DNA of 64,000 nucleotides from Alteromonas macleodii (GTDB lineage Bacteria; Pseudomonadota; Gammaproteobacteria; Enterobacterales; Alteromonadaceae), in NCBI RefSeq assembly GCF_903772925.1, contig NZ_LR812090.1, positions 4,157,105-4,221,104 on the forward strand, in the 5' to 3' direction. Positions 18,390 through 28,444 of the stretch are shown here, piece after piece. The translations under genes and the position numbers were made by a program. The notes beneath the pieces are model-generated. The model was not told where the DNA came from. It ran no database searches and worked only from the letters and a program-made list of their open reading frames with translations. Position 1 is the stretch's first letter. Every line of letters begins with the position of its first letter.

Positions 18390-18745
18390 GTTATTTCCCC
18401 GTTTAGCTGGGCGCTGCTGCGTTTTATACGTACCTTTTAGCGGAACTAGGGCAGCAGCGTAATAATTCAATAACAAATAAGTGGGGGAAGGCTTTTTAAT
18501 TTCAAGGGTAGGATAGAATTATGTGCGCTCAGCGCTGCTTACTATATGGGCTTAGCGCTGACGGTGCTTATTGAATATGTCATTTATCGAGCGCATACTT
18601 TCGCCAATACAGCCTATGGCCAATTGAAATAATGCCTAAGAAATAGAGCACAGATAAAGTAGCAACATTGAAGTCGCTACATAAATGTTGCTCGCCTAGA
18701 AGCGAGCTCGTTCTTTGCTGTCTGATAGCGCTCTGGAAAGAGCTG
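18390..18745. other. Intergenic region, hslV to ftsN
   Basis: 356 bases. It holds the sigma-32 promoter near hslV. Closer to ftsN are two hairpins, AGCAACATT/AATGTTGCT (18661-18692) and GCTCGC/GCGAGC (18690-18707), without a T-tract. I see no gene in it. Confidence 0.5.
18479..18506 (-). promoter_or_regulatory. Sigma-32 heat-shock promoter for hslVU
   Basis: On the minus strand, -35 CTTGAA (18506-18501), 14-base spacer, -10 CCCCACTT (18486-18479). The -35 is a perfect match and the -10 is 7 of 8 to the sigma-32 consensus CCCCATNT. The 5' leader to the GTG start would be ~85 bases. Confidence 0.78.
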
Positions 18746-19336
18746 CTACAAATTCCAGTACCAAATTTGGCATGTGGCGATGTTCACCTTACGCAGGCTG
18801 TGCTTGGCTTTCTCCGCATCGCGCTTAGACTCATAAGGGCCAAGAATAACGCGGAACCAATCACCATTGCTGCCGGTGCTGTGTCTGATAAGAGCTTCTA
18901 AACCCTGGAATGCAATTTTGGCTTTCATCTCTTCAGCTTGGGCGCGGGTTCTAAACGAGGCGCACTGCATTAAATAGCGTTTATCCGACTTTTCCTGCTC
19001 TCTTACTTCAACTTCTACTTCGTATCCTGGCAGAGTCTTGATGTATTCCCACTCTTCCTCAGGCAGTTCAGGTAAAGACTCTTCTGTTGGGGCAACAGGT
19101 CGTGAAGCCTGAGTATCTACGTCATCCTCTACATTGTCTTTTATCGACCACAAAAATACACCGAAGCCAATCACTAGAGCGAAAATGCCTATAAGGCGAA
19201 CGATAGGAAGCTTCCCAGAAACTGGGCCGTTAGATTGTGCGTTTGATCGCGTATTTGTGGCCGGTTTTCTACCTTTACCAGCAGCCTTCTTTTTTTGAGG
19301 AGAGCGTCCACGAGAGACATAATCGCGTTGAGCCAT
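18746..19336 (-). CDS. ftsN: FtsN-like SPOR-domain cell division protein
   Basis: 196 residues from ATG 19336. The frame extends three codons further to a TTG. FtsN activates septal peptidoglycan synthesis. The cytoplasmic N-terminus is basic (YVSRGRSPQKKKAAGKGRK). One membrane segment lies at ~residues 47-66 (VRLIGIFALVIGFGVFLWSI). A periplasmic linker follows, then a C-terminal SPOR domain (~115-196: RYLMQCASFRTRAQAEEMKA, VILGPYESKRDAEKAKHSL). The position beside hslVU and priA matches the E. coli neighbourhood. It is shorter than E. coli FtsN (319), as in many marine relatives. Confidence 0.9.
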   Translation of the reverse strand: MAQRDYVSRGRSPQKKKAAGKGRKPATNTRSNAQSNGPVSGKLPIVRLIGIFALVIGFGVFLWSIKDNVEDDVDTQASRPVAPTEESLPELPEEEWEYIKTLPGYEVEVEVREQEKSDKRYLMQCASFRTRAQAEEMKAKIAFQGLEALIRHSTGSNGDWFRVILGPYESKRDAEKAKHSLRKVNIATCQIWYWNL

Positions 19337-19468
19337 AGTCGGCAATATTCCTACTTGTTATCGTTGTTTGTATGCGTAAGAAAACGTCATATACCAAGTC
19401 TATTAGAAGGGCTAGTGTTTCAGCCTCTTCAATCTTGTTAAAATTTTAACGTATTGCTATCCAACAAG

Positions 19469-21658
19469 CTAACTGAAATCGGTAGGATCGATATCTATCG
19501 ACCACCTTACTTTCATAGCCTGCGGTAACGCCTGTAAAAATGGCAGCGCCAAACGCAGCGCGTTATGAAGCGGCGCACGCTTTTCATGGCTACATACCAG
19601 CATAAACCGAAACCTGCCTTGCCGTTTTTCAATTAAGCAAGGAAACGGACCGTTTATATCAATGGCGTGCTGTTGATTAAACACCTGCTTACTTTCCTGT
19701 AGAAAGCGATAAGCCAAACTGCTATCGGTAGCCTCTGCGCGAATAACAAACTGGCTAATAAAAGGGGGTAACCCTGCTGCCTTACGCTCCATTAAAGCGT
19801 GCCGTGCGAAATGCCCATAGCCATTGTGCACTAAATCTTGTAGCAAAGGGTGATGGGGGTTGTGGGTTTGAAGCCGCATTTCACCAGGTTTGCTGGCGCG
19901 CCCTGCTCTTCCAGCAAGCTGAGTAACAAGCTGGGCAAGCTTTTCTGGCGCTCTGAAATCCGCGCTAAAAAGTGCACCATCACAATCTAGCACTGCTACT
20001 AGGGTGACATGAGGAAAGTGATGACCCTTTGATAGTATCTGGGTGCCTACCAGAAGCTGGTACTCTTGGCGATTAATAGCATCAAGGGTTTGGTGAAGCT
20101 TGTCTTTGCCCCGCACGGTGTCACTGTCAATACGTACTTGTTTAATGCCTGGGAATAAACTTGCAAGCCCTTGCTCCACTTGCTCGGTCCCCGTACCTGC
20201 CGTTACTAATTCATTGTGATGGCACGCTTCGCAGTTCGATGGCATTGAGCGCATGCCACCGCAGTGGTGGCACTGTAGCCGGTTTTGGGCTTTGTGTACG
20301 GTATAAGGGCGGTCACAGCGCTTACACGTTACGGTTTCACCACAGCGATGACAAAGTAGCGCTGGCGCATAACCTCTCCGATTCACAAACACCAATACCT
20401 GATTTCCTGCGCTAATGTGCTGGCGCATTATGGTTAGCAAGCCTTGCGAAATGCCGTAATGAATAGGTTGGTCGCGCGCATCCAGCACATGCTGATGTGT
20501 GCTTTTCGCACCTCCCGCTCGCTTAGTTAACTGTAAATGAGCATAGCGGCCGCTTAGTGCATTGTTGAGTGTTTCAAGCGCGGGCGTGGCACTGCCTAGT
20601 AAAAGAGGAATATTGTGCTGCTTGGCACGCATGGCTGCTAAGTCACGGGCGTGGTAGCGAAGCCCATCTTGCTGTTTAAAAGACTCGTCATGCTCTTCAT
20701 CCACAATTAACATGCCGGGGTTATGCAGCGGCGTGAAAATAGCCGAACGAGTACCAATGATAATACCGAGTTCACCGGCTTTAGCACGCTGCCAAACATG
20801 TAAACGTTCTTTATCAGAAATCTGAGAATGCAAAACGCCCACCGCAATGCCAAAGCGCTTCTCAAAACGAGATACCGTCTGAGGTGTAAGCCCAATTTCT
20901 GGCACAAGAATAAGCACTTGTTTTCCGTCGCGCAGTAAAGGTTCAATGGCTTGAAGGTACACTTCCGTTTTACCGCTACCGGTAACCCCTTCAAGTAAAC
21001 TTACCGCGAAGTTACCTTGCTGACGATTAAGCGCAGCAATGGCAACTGACTGTTCAGTGTCTGGAATTGGCTTTTCAGAAAGCGATAACGAGGAAAGCCA
21101 ACTACCTGGCTTAAATTCAGGTGCTATTTCTTCGATACGTACCAAAGACTTTTCAACAAGCGCTTTAACTGCAGGTGCACCATACTGTTTTCGCGCTTGC
21201 GACGCTAATAAAGCTCCACCAGCCAGCGCGGAAAAACAAGCTTGTTGCTTCGGCGCTCGCGATAGCGTTTCTGCAGCCGTTTGCTCACCATCTTCGGTAA
21301 ACATTAGCATGTCTTGTGGCGTGGGGGCCGCCGACTCGCCTTTGCGTAATAAAACAGGCAACATGGCGTGCAGTACTTCACCTGGCGCATGATGGTAATA
21401 CTGCCAAAGCCACTGAGCCATTTTCAGCAACACATCATCTATAATGGGGCTATCGTCAAGTACCGACTCGATAGCTTTTAACTTATCGACGTTGTCAATT
21501 TCACTTTCAGTTTTTTGTAGAGTTTCGACGACCACACCCACCAATTTGCGTGGGCCAAAAGGCACAACCACTCTTACACCCGCACTGAGTGCGTTGTCGT
21601 GGGTATATGTGAAAAGTTGGCGCAGTGGCACTGGCACGGCAACTTGGATAAAGGCCAT
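19469..21658 (-). CDS. priA: PriA, primosomal replication restart helicase
   Basis: 729 residues, normal length. PriA binds stalled forks and reloads the replisome. The N-terminal 3'-DNA-binding domain begins IQVAVPVPLRQLFTY. The helicase core has Walker A GVTGSGKTEVY, DEEHDESF and GSATPALET. A zinc-binding insert with eight Cys runs from CHRCGETVTCKRC to CEACHHN. GTQILSKGHHFPHV and QLAGRAGRA complete the SF2 motifs. It is divergent from rpmE, as in E. coli. Confidence 0.97.
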   Translation of the reverse strand: MAFIQVAVPVPLRQLFTYTHDNALSAGVRVVVPFGPRKLVGVVVETLQKTESEIDNVDKLKAIESVLDDSPIIDDVLLKMAQWLWQYYHHAPGEVLHAMLPVLLRKGESAAPTPQDMLMFTEDGEQTAAETLSRAPKQQACFSALAGGALLASQARKQYGAPAVKALVEKSLVRIEEIAPEFKPGSWLSSLSLSEKPIPDTEQSVAIAALNRQQGNFAVSLLEGVTGSGKTEVYLQAIEPLLRDGKQVLILVPEIGLTPQTVSRFEKRFGIAVGVLHSQISDKERLHVWQRAKAGELGIIIGTRSAIFTPLHNPGMLIVDEEHDESFKQQDGLRYHARDLAAMRAKQHNIPLLLGSATPALETLNNALSGRYAHLQLTKRAGGAKSTHQHVLDARDQPIHYGISQGLLTIMRQHISAGNQVLVFVNRRGYAPALLCHRCGETVTCKRCDRPYTVHKAQNRLQCHHCGGMRSMPSNCEACHHNELVTAGTGTEQVEQGLASLFPGIKQVRIDSDTVRGKDKLHQTLDAINRQEYQLLVGTQILSKGHHFPHVTLVAVLDCDGALFSADFRAPEKLAQLVTQLAGRAGRASKPGEMRLQTHNPHHPLLQDLVHNGYGHFARHALMERKAAGLPPFISQFVIRAEATDSSLAYRFLQESKQVFNQQHAIDINGPFPCLIEKRQGRFRFMLVCSHEKRAPLHNALRLALPFLQALPQAMKVRWSIDIDPTDFS

Positions 21659-22110
21659 TGCGAACGTTCTACCTTATTTGATGACTTTTACAGCGCGCAA
21701 ATTGCTTGCTGAGCGTCTTACACTGAAACTATTTATTTAGAGGCTACATGCATACCTGTAGGTTACAGCAATGTGCGCTGCTAGCAGCTAGCTACACCCC
21801 TAGCTATACCTTTTGCTATTACCGCACAATTTTGCCATTAGCGCACATGGGCCTAGCCTTGAAAGACAAATATTTAAACATATTTTACTGGTAAGCATGA
21901 AAGGAATGTTGTTTGTTTAGGCGTCTTGTTGAGTTCTCTTGTTTAACATTTGGACAAAAACCGCTTGATCAAGCCACTTCCATCCTATATTATGCGCCGC
22001 TCTTTTTGCGATGGGTTGTTCGTTGAACGACTTATCATTTGAATTAAGTAACGTATGGTGTGCGACTTCGGGTTGTATAGCGATACGGCCTTATTATTTG
22101 AGGTAACCCA
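21659..22110. other. Intergenic region, priA to rpmE
   Basis: 452 bases without a gene. The left part presumably contains the priA promoter. The right part contains the rpmE promoter (21965-21993) and a ~110-base leader with a small GTTCGTTGAACGAC palindrome. This leader could carry translational control of L31. Confidence 0.5.
21965..21993 (+). promoter_or_regulatory. Sigma-70 promoter of rpmE
   Basis: -35 TTGATC (21965-21970), 17-base spacer, -10 TATTAT (21988-21993). The GCGCCGC just downstream is compatible with a stringent-type discriminator. Confidence 0.55.
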
Positions 22111-22323
22111 ATGAAACAAGATATCCACCCTAAATACGAAGAAATCAAAGCAACTTGCTCATGCGGTAACGTATTGAACATCCGCTCTACGCTTGGTAAA
22201 GACATCAACCTAGACGTATGTTCTTCATGCCACCCATTCTACACTGGTAAGCAACGTAACGTTGATACTGGTGGTCGTGTTGACCGCTTCAAGAAGCGTT
22301 TCGGTGCATTGGGCAAAAAGTAA
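22111..22323 (+). CDS. rpmE: 50S ribosomal protein L31
   Basis: 70 residues, standard length. Cys16 and Cys18 (CSCGN) with Cys37 and Cys40 (CSSCHPF) form the zinc ribbon, so this is the zinc-containing (C+) form. [12 protein letters not shown] and [18 protein letters not shown] are signature segments. The Shine-Dalgarno is GAGGT. It is a single-gene unit with its own promoter and terminator. Confidence 0.98.
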   Translation: MKQDIHPKYEEIKATCSCGNVLNIRSTLGKDINLDVCSSCHPFYTGKQRNVDTGGRVDRFKKRFGALGKK

Positions 22324-22340
22324 GCCTGATATCGAGTTCG

Positions 22341-22367
22341 AAAAAAGCGCCTATATGGCGCTTTTTT
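22341..22367. terminator. rpmE intrinsic terminator
   Basis: Perfect hairpin, AAAAAAGCGCC / GGCGCTTTTTT with a 5-base loop, 17 bases after the stop codon. Confidence 0.9.
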
Positions 22368-22497
22368 ATTGCCTGAAGGTTACTATTCATGTCAGAAACT
22401 ACTGTTGAATAGCTTCCACTTATGCAAGCGCCTCTAATTAAAAGCTAATTGATCATATCAATAACGCTTACACTTAAAATCAAAACACTCATTATAC

Positions 22498-22815
22498 TTA
22501 ATGAAATTTTTTGATTCCTGACAGATGTTTATCCCAGTTTCCTCTACTTTGTTTTTTACACGCCTCTTCACTGTCAAAATAAATACCAACAGGAATAGAC
22601 TTTATAGATTCAAGGGCTATATTCACCTGGTTTATGAAGTCCATATCCCAACCGCTTATCAATGCTTGCTGTTTCTCCCGCTCCGTATTAAAGATGGCAA
22701 TAACTTTAGGCGCTTTCCAAGGCCCTAGATGTGTAAGCCATACAAAACCATTATGGTCAGATTTTACGTTTTCACACACGTCAGTTAGCACTGCGACTAG
22801 TTTTCTTTCTGTCAT
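22498..22815 (-). CDS. Conserved hypothetical protein
   Basis: 105 residues with no membrane segment or signal peptide. The pattern VLTDVCE...GFVWLTHLG...VIAIFNTE...FDSEEACKK...GNWDKHL reminds me of a small gammaproteobacterial family sometimes labelled Fis-like, but I cannot confirm this and see no helix-turn-helix. It is a lone gene in an AT-rich stretch between rpmE and the malic enzyme gene. Function unknown. Confidence 0.6.
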   Translation of the reverse strand: MTERKLVAVLTDVCENVKSDHNGFVWLTHLGPWKAPKVIAIFNTEREKQQALISGWDMDFINQVNIALESIKSIPVGIYFDSEEACKKQSRGNWDKHLSGIKKFH

Positions 22816-23461
22816 ATTCTTTGTTTCAAAAGCTAGCTTGAAAGGTTTCTTGTCGTATTTTACCAGATAAATGAAAGCGAAATTAAAGAGGTTTATCTTT
22901 GTGCAATATTATCTAGCACTGTTTTTAAGAATATAAATTGATAAGTATTTTAGCCGTTAAAGCACCCGCATCTACAATACCATTACAATACACCCTCAAA
23001 ATATTAAGCGGATTAACAATAAATTTTATGAATGACAATTATAGGCTTATTTTACTGGTCTAATTAGTATGCCTAACCTACATTGATAATTGAGAATTCT
23101 GATCAGATATGTACACAGTGATTGGCTGTGTTAGAGTTGCGATCGGCACCTTGATAGTGAGCATTAATTTTATGAATAATGCTTTACTATAAAGGCTCGT
23201 GGCGCTTTTGGATATAAATGTAGGTCTAAATGTTAGTCCTAATATCAACAGCGATATGTGAGGAAAATCAGAAAGCGTTAACGCTAGGTCTGCAGTTTCC
23301 AACGTACCACACCAGTGCTCACAACTATTTATAATCACTTTTGTCATTAGTTGGTTGTAACGCGCTTATGTTTATCTACCTATAACTACAACGATAATAA
23401 AATAGCTACAGAGCGTGAACGAAAACACCGATGAACCCTACATCTAAGGATACTTTTTTAC
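22816..23461. other. Gene-poor AT-rich region before the malic enzyme gene
   Basis: 646 bases. A minus-strand 89-codon frame (23078-23347) exists, but its composition looks non-coding and it has no clear ribosome site. I see no terminator hairpin or repeat. It may be decayed sequence plus the malic enzyme promoter. Confidence 0.4.
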
Positions 23462-24697
23462 ATGTCAGATTTTAGACAACGCGCACTTGACTATCACGCC
23501 AAACCCACGCCTGGAAAAATTCGCGTAGAGCTATCTAAGCCTGCCGATAGTGTTGACGATCTTGCTCTTGCTTATAGCCCGGGCGTTGCCGAACCGGTGA
23601 GAGAAATCGCCGAAGATGCAGATAATGCCTATAAATATACGGGTAAAGGCAACCTTATTGCTGTTATTAGTAACGGAACGGCAATTTTAGGATTAGGCAA
23701 TTTAGGCCCATTAGCTTCAAAACCTGTCATGGAAGGTAAAGCGCTTCTATTTAAACGCTTTGCTGGTTTAGATGCCATTGATATTGAAGTGAAACATCGT
23801 ACGACGGAAGAATTCATCAATACTGTAGCCAATATTGCTGATACGTTTGGCGGTATTAACCTAGAAGATATCAAAGCGCCGGAATGCTTTGAAATTGAGC
23901 AAGAGCTTATTAAGCGCTGTAGAATCCCAGTATTCCATGATGATCAGCACGGCACCGCTATTGTAACCGCCGCAGGTATGCTTAACGCTTTAGAGATTCA
24001 GGGCAAAAATATAGAGAACGCTAAAATTGTTTGCATGGGCGCTGGCGCAGCAGCGGTTGCCTGTATGGAGCTACTGATTAAGTGTGGTGCCCAGCGTGAG
24101 CGTATCTACATGTTAGATAGGAAAGGCGTTATCCACACTCGTCGCGAAGATTTAACTGAGCACAAGAAGCTGTTTGCTAACAACACTGATAAGCGCACCC
24201 TTGAAGATGTAATGGAAGGCGCAGATATCTTTGTCGGTGTATCAGGCCCTGATGTTTTACCGCCAGAAGCGCTTTCTTTGATGGCTGAAAATCCAATTGT
24301 ATTTGCATGCTCTAACCCTGACCCAGAGATAAAGCCTGAACTCGCTCACGAAGTACGTAAAGACCTAATTATGGCTACTGGACGCTCAGACTACCCTAAT
24401 CAGGTAAACAACGTGCTGTGCTTTCCATTTATTTTCCGTGGCGCTCTAGACGTTCGCGCTACAGCTATTAATGACGAGATGAAAGTGGCGGCAGTTGAAG
24501 CCCTTCGTGCTATTACAAAAGAACCCGTCCCAGAGGAAGTATTAGCCGCAAGTAAAAGTGACAGCCTAACGTTTGGTAAGGATTATATTATTCCCAAGCC
24601 TATGGACCCACGTCTGTGCGAGCGTATTGCTACCGCTGTATCTAAGGCGGCTATTGAGTCGGGCGTTGCACGAGTGCCTGAAAACCCGGAAGAATAA
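23462..24697 (+). CDS. Malic enzyme (malate dehydrogenase, oxaloacetate-decarboxylating), short form
   Basis: 411 residues. It oxidatively decarboxylates malate to pyruvate, making NAD(P)H. Landmarks are LAYSPGVAEP, FKRFAGLDAIDIEV, the metal-binding VFHDDQHGTAIV and the Rossmann loop CMGAGAAAVACMELL. It stops after the catalytic part and lacks the phosphotransacetylase-like domain of the ~750-residue E. coli MaeB. The cofactor (NAD or NADP) is not determined. Single gene, with a clear ribosome site (AAGGATAC). Confidence 0.93.
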   Translation: MSDFRQRALDYHAKPTPGKIRVELSKPADSVDDLALAYSPGVAEPVREIAEDADNAYKYTGKGNLIAVISNGTAILGLGNLGPLASKPVMEGKALLFKRFAGLDAIDIEVKHRTTEEFINTVANIADTFGGINLEDIKAPECFEIEQELIKRCRIPVFHDDQHGTAIVTAAGMLNALEIQGKNIENAKIVCMGAGAAAVACMELLIKCGAQRERIYMLDRKGVIHTRREDLTEHKKLFANNTDKRTLEDVMEGADIFVGVSGPDVLPPEALSLMAENPIVFACSNPDPEIKPELAHEVRKDLIMATGRSDYPNQVNNVLCFPFIFRGALDVRATAINDEMKVAAVEALRAITKEPVPEEVLAASKSDSLTFGKDYIIPKPMDPRLCERIATAVSKAAIESGVARVPENPEE

Positions 24698-24784
24698 AGA
24701 TACAAAAAAACGGCGCTGTGTTGTAGGTAATTACTTACATCCGCTAACATACAATACAGGGCCGTGTCTCTTAAATGCTAGATA

Positions 24785-25117
24785 TCAGTCGTCTTCAGAC
24801 ACATCATTTTCGAAGCTTGGATCAATACCCATTTCTTCCATAATGCGCCTAGCTTCAGCCGGCACGCGATTAGGGTTGTCTTTACGCAGGTCATCGTCGT
24901 TAGGCAAAGGTTGTCCGGTAAACGCGTGTAAAAACGCTTCACACAACAGTTCCGAATTAGTGGCGTGGCGCAAATTATTGATTTGGCGGCGGGTACGCTC
25001 ATCAGTAAGTGCTTTAAGCACATTAATAGGTATAGAGACAGTGACTTTCTTTACCTGCTCGCTCTTTTTCCCATGCTCTGCGTAGGGGTGAATATATTTA
25101 CCGTTCCATTCTGCCAT
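24785..25117 (-). CDS. metJ: MetJ, methionine regulon repressor
   Basis: 110 residues from ATG 25117. The frame runs on upstream, but [20 protein letters not shown] is the conserved start and E. coli MetJ has 105 residues. This ribbon-helix-helix repressor uses S-adenosylmethionine as corepressor. The DNA-contacting strand [20 protein letters not shown] and [20 protein letters not shown] are intact. It is divergent from metF with Met boxes between, so both are probably controlled together. Confidence 0.97.
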   Translation of the reverse strand: MAEWNGKYIHPYAEHGKKSEQVKKVTVSIPINVLKALTDERTRRQINNLRHATNSELLCEAFLHAFTGQPLPNDDDLRKDNPNRVPAEARRIMEEMGIDPSFENDVSEDD

Positions 25118-25204
25118 TGTACTAACTCGGTCTACTCTTTTTATATTATGAAGAGAAATTCTAAACAAGTTCACGAAAAGGTCAATTGAGCAGTGTAAAC
25201 CTCT

Positions 25205-25248
25205 TGACGTCTAGACATATATTCTTTAATTTAGACGTCTAAACGTCT
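25205..25248. promoter_or_regulatory. Met boxes (MetJ operator)
   Basis: Four 8-base boxes in two tandem pairs relate to the consensus AGACGTCT: TGACGTCT (25205-25212), AGACATAT (25213-25220), AGACGTCT (25233-25240, perfect) and AAACGTCT (25241-25248). They lie between metJ and metF. Cooperative MetJ dimer binding to such adjacent boxes is the established mechanism. Confidence 0.9.
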
Positions 25249-25274
25249 ATAAGATTAAATTTTTGAGAGTATAA

Positions 25275-26165
<891 letters not shown>

Positions 26166-26204
26166 TTTTGTGTAGCGGTAACAAAGCTATACAAGTAGAT
26201 AACT

Positions 26205-26230
26205 AAAGGCGCATTCCATGCGCCTTTGTT
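26205..26230. terminator. metF intrinsic terminator
   Basis: Perfect 10-bp stem AAAGGCGCAT/ATGCGCCTTT with a 3-base loop, 40 bases after metF. Confidence 0.82.
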
Positions 26231-26376
26231 GTATAAAGTATTGATTAACCTTTTGCCACTGAAGCCTACGCCAGTTACCATTTGCTGTATTATGAATTGA
26301 ACTATTGATACCGTAAGGTCTCCCATCAAAAGATCACGCTGTTTATCTGCCAGAGGGTATCGCCAGGAGAAGTCGA

Positions 26377-27261
26377 GTGGATTTAGACAAGGTTAAAACC
26401 TTATATAACAATGTTACTCCTCAGCTAAGAGAGCTCTTCAGCATCTTTATAAAGCGCTGTAGAGAAGACAATATTACTATTTCTGCTGGGCACTTGGCTT
26501 ATGTAACTTTGTTATCTTTAGTACCCTTTATTATGGTGACCTTTACCATAATGTCGGCCTTTCCTGCCTTCGCATCGGTAAGAAGCAAACTTGAGCATTT
26601 TGTTTTTAGTAACTTTGTGCCTACCGCCAGCGATGTGGTACACAAGTACATGACTGATTTTGTTGGCAATGCCTCCCAAATGAGCGCTATTGGTATTTTG
26701 TCACTGCTGGTCGTAGCGCTAATGCTCATATCAAACGTAGATAAAACCCTTAATAGAATTTGGCGCACGCAAAGTGACAGACCCATAGTGTACACTTTTG
26801 CTATCTATTGGATGGTGATCACCTTAGGGCCCATGCTAATTGGCTCTAGCGTAGTAGTAAGTTCCTATTTAACTGGCCTCGCTGCTTTTACCGAAGAGTA
26901 CACGCCTGGATTGGGAACCTTCTTACTCAGTCTCGTGCCAAGCGGTGCTGCCATGCTCGCATTCACCATCTTGTACATGGTAGTGCCAAATAGAAGAGTG
27001 TTTGCCCGCCATGCTTTCATAGGCGCAATTGTTGCCACCATAGCTTTTGAAATTACTAAATCGGGCTTTGCCTTGTATGTAACGAACTTTCCTTCTTACG
27101 AATTAATTTATGGCGCCCTAGCGGTGGTACCTATCCTGTTTTTATGGGTGTATTTGTCGTGGATAATTGTGCTGTTTGGGGCAGAATTCACGTGCAGTTT
27201 AGGCGAAGCTTTTGAAAACCGTAAAGCAGAGAACGAGCCGCGCAAAGTTCCAAAGGAGTAG
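26377..27261 (+). CDS. yihY: YihY/BrkB-family inner membrane protein
   Basis: 294 residues with about six membrane segments. Family motifs include ISAGHLAYVTLLSLVPFIMV near the N-terminus, LLVVALMLISNVDKTLNRIW, and YGALAVVPILFLWVYLSWII near the C-terminus. It starts at GTG 26377 with AGGAG seven bases upstream. The family was once called RNase BN in error; its function is unsettled. In E. coli yihY precedes dtd and yiiD, and here dtd and the yiiD-like gene follow within 4 kb. Confidence 0.9.
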   Translation: MDLDKVKTLYNNVTPQLRELFSIFIKRCREDNITISAGHLAYVTLLSLVPFIMVTFTIMSAFPAFASVRSKLEHFVFSNFVPTASDVVHKYMTDFVGNASQMSAIGILSLLVVALMLISNVDKTLNRIWRTQSDRPIVYTFAIYWMVITLGPMLIGSSVVVSSYLTGLAAFTEEYTPGLGTFLLSLVPSGAAMLAFTILYMVVPNRRVFARHAFIGAIVATIAFEITKSGFALYVTNFPSYELIYGALAVVPILFLWVYLSWIIVLFGAEFTCSLGEAFENRKAENEPRKVPKE

Positions 27262-27327
27262 CCGACCTAAAACGGGCGTAATGATGATTAGCCTTACGCC
27301 TCGGCTCTATAAAAAATGTATGAAACG

Positions 27328-27356
27328 AAAGAAGGGAGCTACAAGCTCCCTTCTTT
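27328..27356. terminator. Bidirectional terminator between yihY and the DUF2959 gene
   Basis: Perfect 13-bp stem AAAGAAGGGAGCT / AGCTCCCTTCTTT with an ACA loop between convergent genes. Confidence 0.88.
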
Positions 27357-27378
27357 ATAATTAATGCCTAACTAATGA

Positions 27379-28017
27379 CTAGTTTTTCATCGAAGATATA
27401 AAAGCGTCAGACTCAGCGATAGCTGAATTCATTTGTCTGATAAGCTGAGCAACATTGTTTTCAATAGTAGAAAGTTCGCCCTGCAGTGCACCAATGGCGC
27501 TGGCATTTAGGTTGTGCTTCAAGTACAACACATTATCTTGAAGCGCGCTTAATACTGGTGGCATTTTGCTTTCAGCTTTACGCATAGCTGTCATTAATGA
27601 AGAGTAGCGACGCTTGGTCTCGCGAAGCTTCGCCGCGCTATCCCGTTTCAACGACGCATTCTCATACTTTTCAAGCTCTTCTGCCCACTCGTCAAACAAA
27701 GCCTCAGCAACGCTTTCCACTTTATCTATGCGTGAACTCACTTCTTCTGAAGCAGCAACGCTGTCTTCGTACTGACCATTCAAGCGATTGTAAACGTCTT
27801 CTAGCTCTCCACCATCGAACGCAACAGCAGCACTGAATGCTTCTAACGCAGAGTTAAACTGCTCTTGTGCGTCTTCCTGTGATTCTTTTGCGTTTTCAAC
27901 GCGGTCAACTAAGATATCGCGCTTTTCAACGCCTACTTTTTCCCATGCTGCATAATATGCAGACTGACACCCACTCAGGGCAAGCATAGCAACAAATGCT
28001 GATGCGATTAACTTCAT
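27379..28017 (-). CDS. DUF2959-family lipoprotein
   Basis: 212 residues. The signal peptide with lipobox LALSGCQS gives lipidation at Cys16. The rest is almost wholly helical and coiled coil, rich in Glu and Ala (KESQEDAQEQFNSALEAF, LREKRR-like segments), and matches the DUF2959 type, whose function is unknown. It overlaps the upstream small membrane protein gene by 4 bases (ATGA), so the two are co-translated. Confidence 0.82.
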   Translation of the reverse strand: MKLIASAFVAMLALSGCQSAYYAAWEKVGVEKRDILVDRVENAKESQEDAQEQFNSALEAFSAAVAFDGGELEDVYNRLNGQYEDSVAASEEVSSRIDKVESVAEALFDEWAEELEKYENASLKRDSAAKLRETKRRYSSLMTAMRKAESKMPPVLSALQDNVLYLKHNLNASAIGALQGELSTIENNVAQLIRQMNSAIAESDAFISSMKN

Positions 28018-28256
28018 GCGGTTACTCCACCTCTAAAACGTGCTGCGCTTATAATACAAATCAAATGCAAAAGGGCACCTAAAGGCCAAAAGACAATGGC
28101 AAGTACCACAGTTGCAGCTAAGGCATAACATACGCCTACTGTGATGAAAAAGAACAATGCACCTAAAATTCTTCCCTGTACCAGGTGACCTAACCCAGGA
28201 ATAAAGAAGTTACAAATTGCGGCGATAACGTTACCGCCCGATCCTTGACCTGCCAT
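28014..28256 (-). CDS. Small two-helix membrane protein (TM2/YqaE-like)
   Basis: 80 residues. Two hydrophobic segments (~9-45 and ~48-70) include NFFIPGLGHLVQGRILGAL, a Gly-rich turn typical of TM2 or similar small membrane domains. First gene of a two-gene unit with the DUF2959 lipoprotein. Function unknown. Confidence 0.75.
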   Translation of the reverse strand: MAGQGSGGNVIAAICNFFIPGLGHLVQGRILGALFFFITVGVCYALAATVVLAIVFWPLGALLHLICIISAARFRGGVTA

Positions 28257-28444
28257 ATCAACATCCTCGCATTTATGACTATAATATGATTAGCTAGCAC
28301 GTAATGACACTTGTTCTATAGTATAGACTTAGCGTTCATTGCTTAATTTACAAGCAAAAACGGCGTTGAAGCAGTCAGCACGCAAACGTTTGAATAACAA
28401 TAAACTAAACTAAAACAGGCACTCACACAACGCGCAGAAACAAA

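Noticed and set aside
23078..23347. 89-codon minus-strand frame upstream of the malic enzyme gene
   Set aside because: Composition looks non-coding, no ribosome site, no recognisable motif; treated as intergenic.
24573..25085. 170-codon plus-strand frame across the malic enzyme end and metJ
   Set aside because: Overlaps two well-supported genes in other frames.
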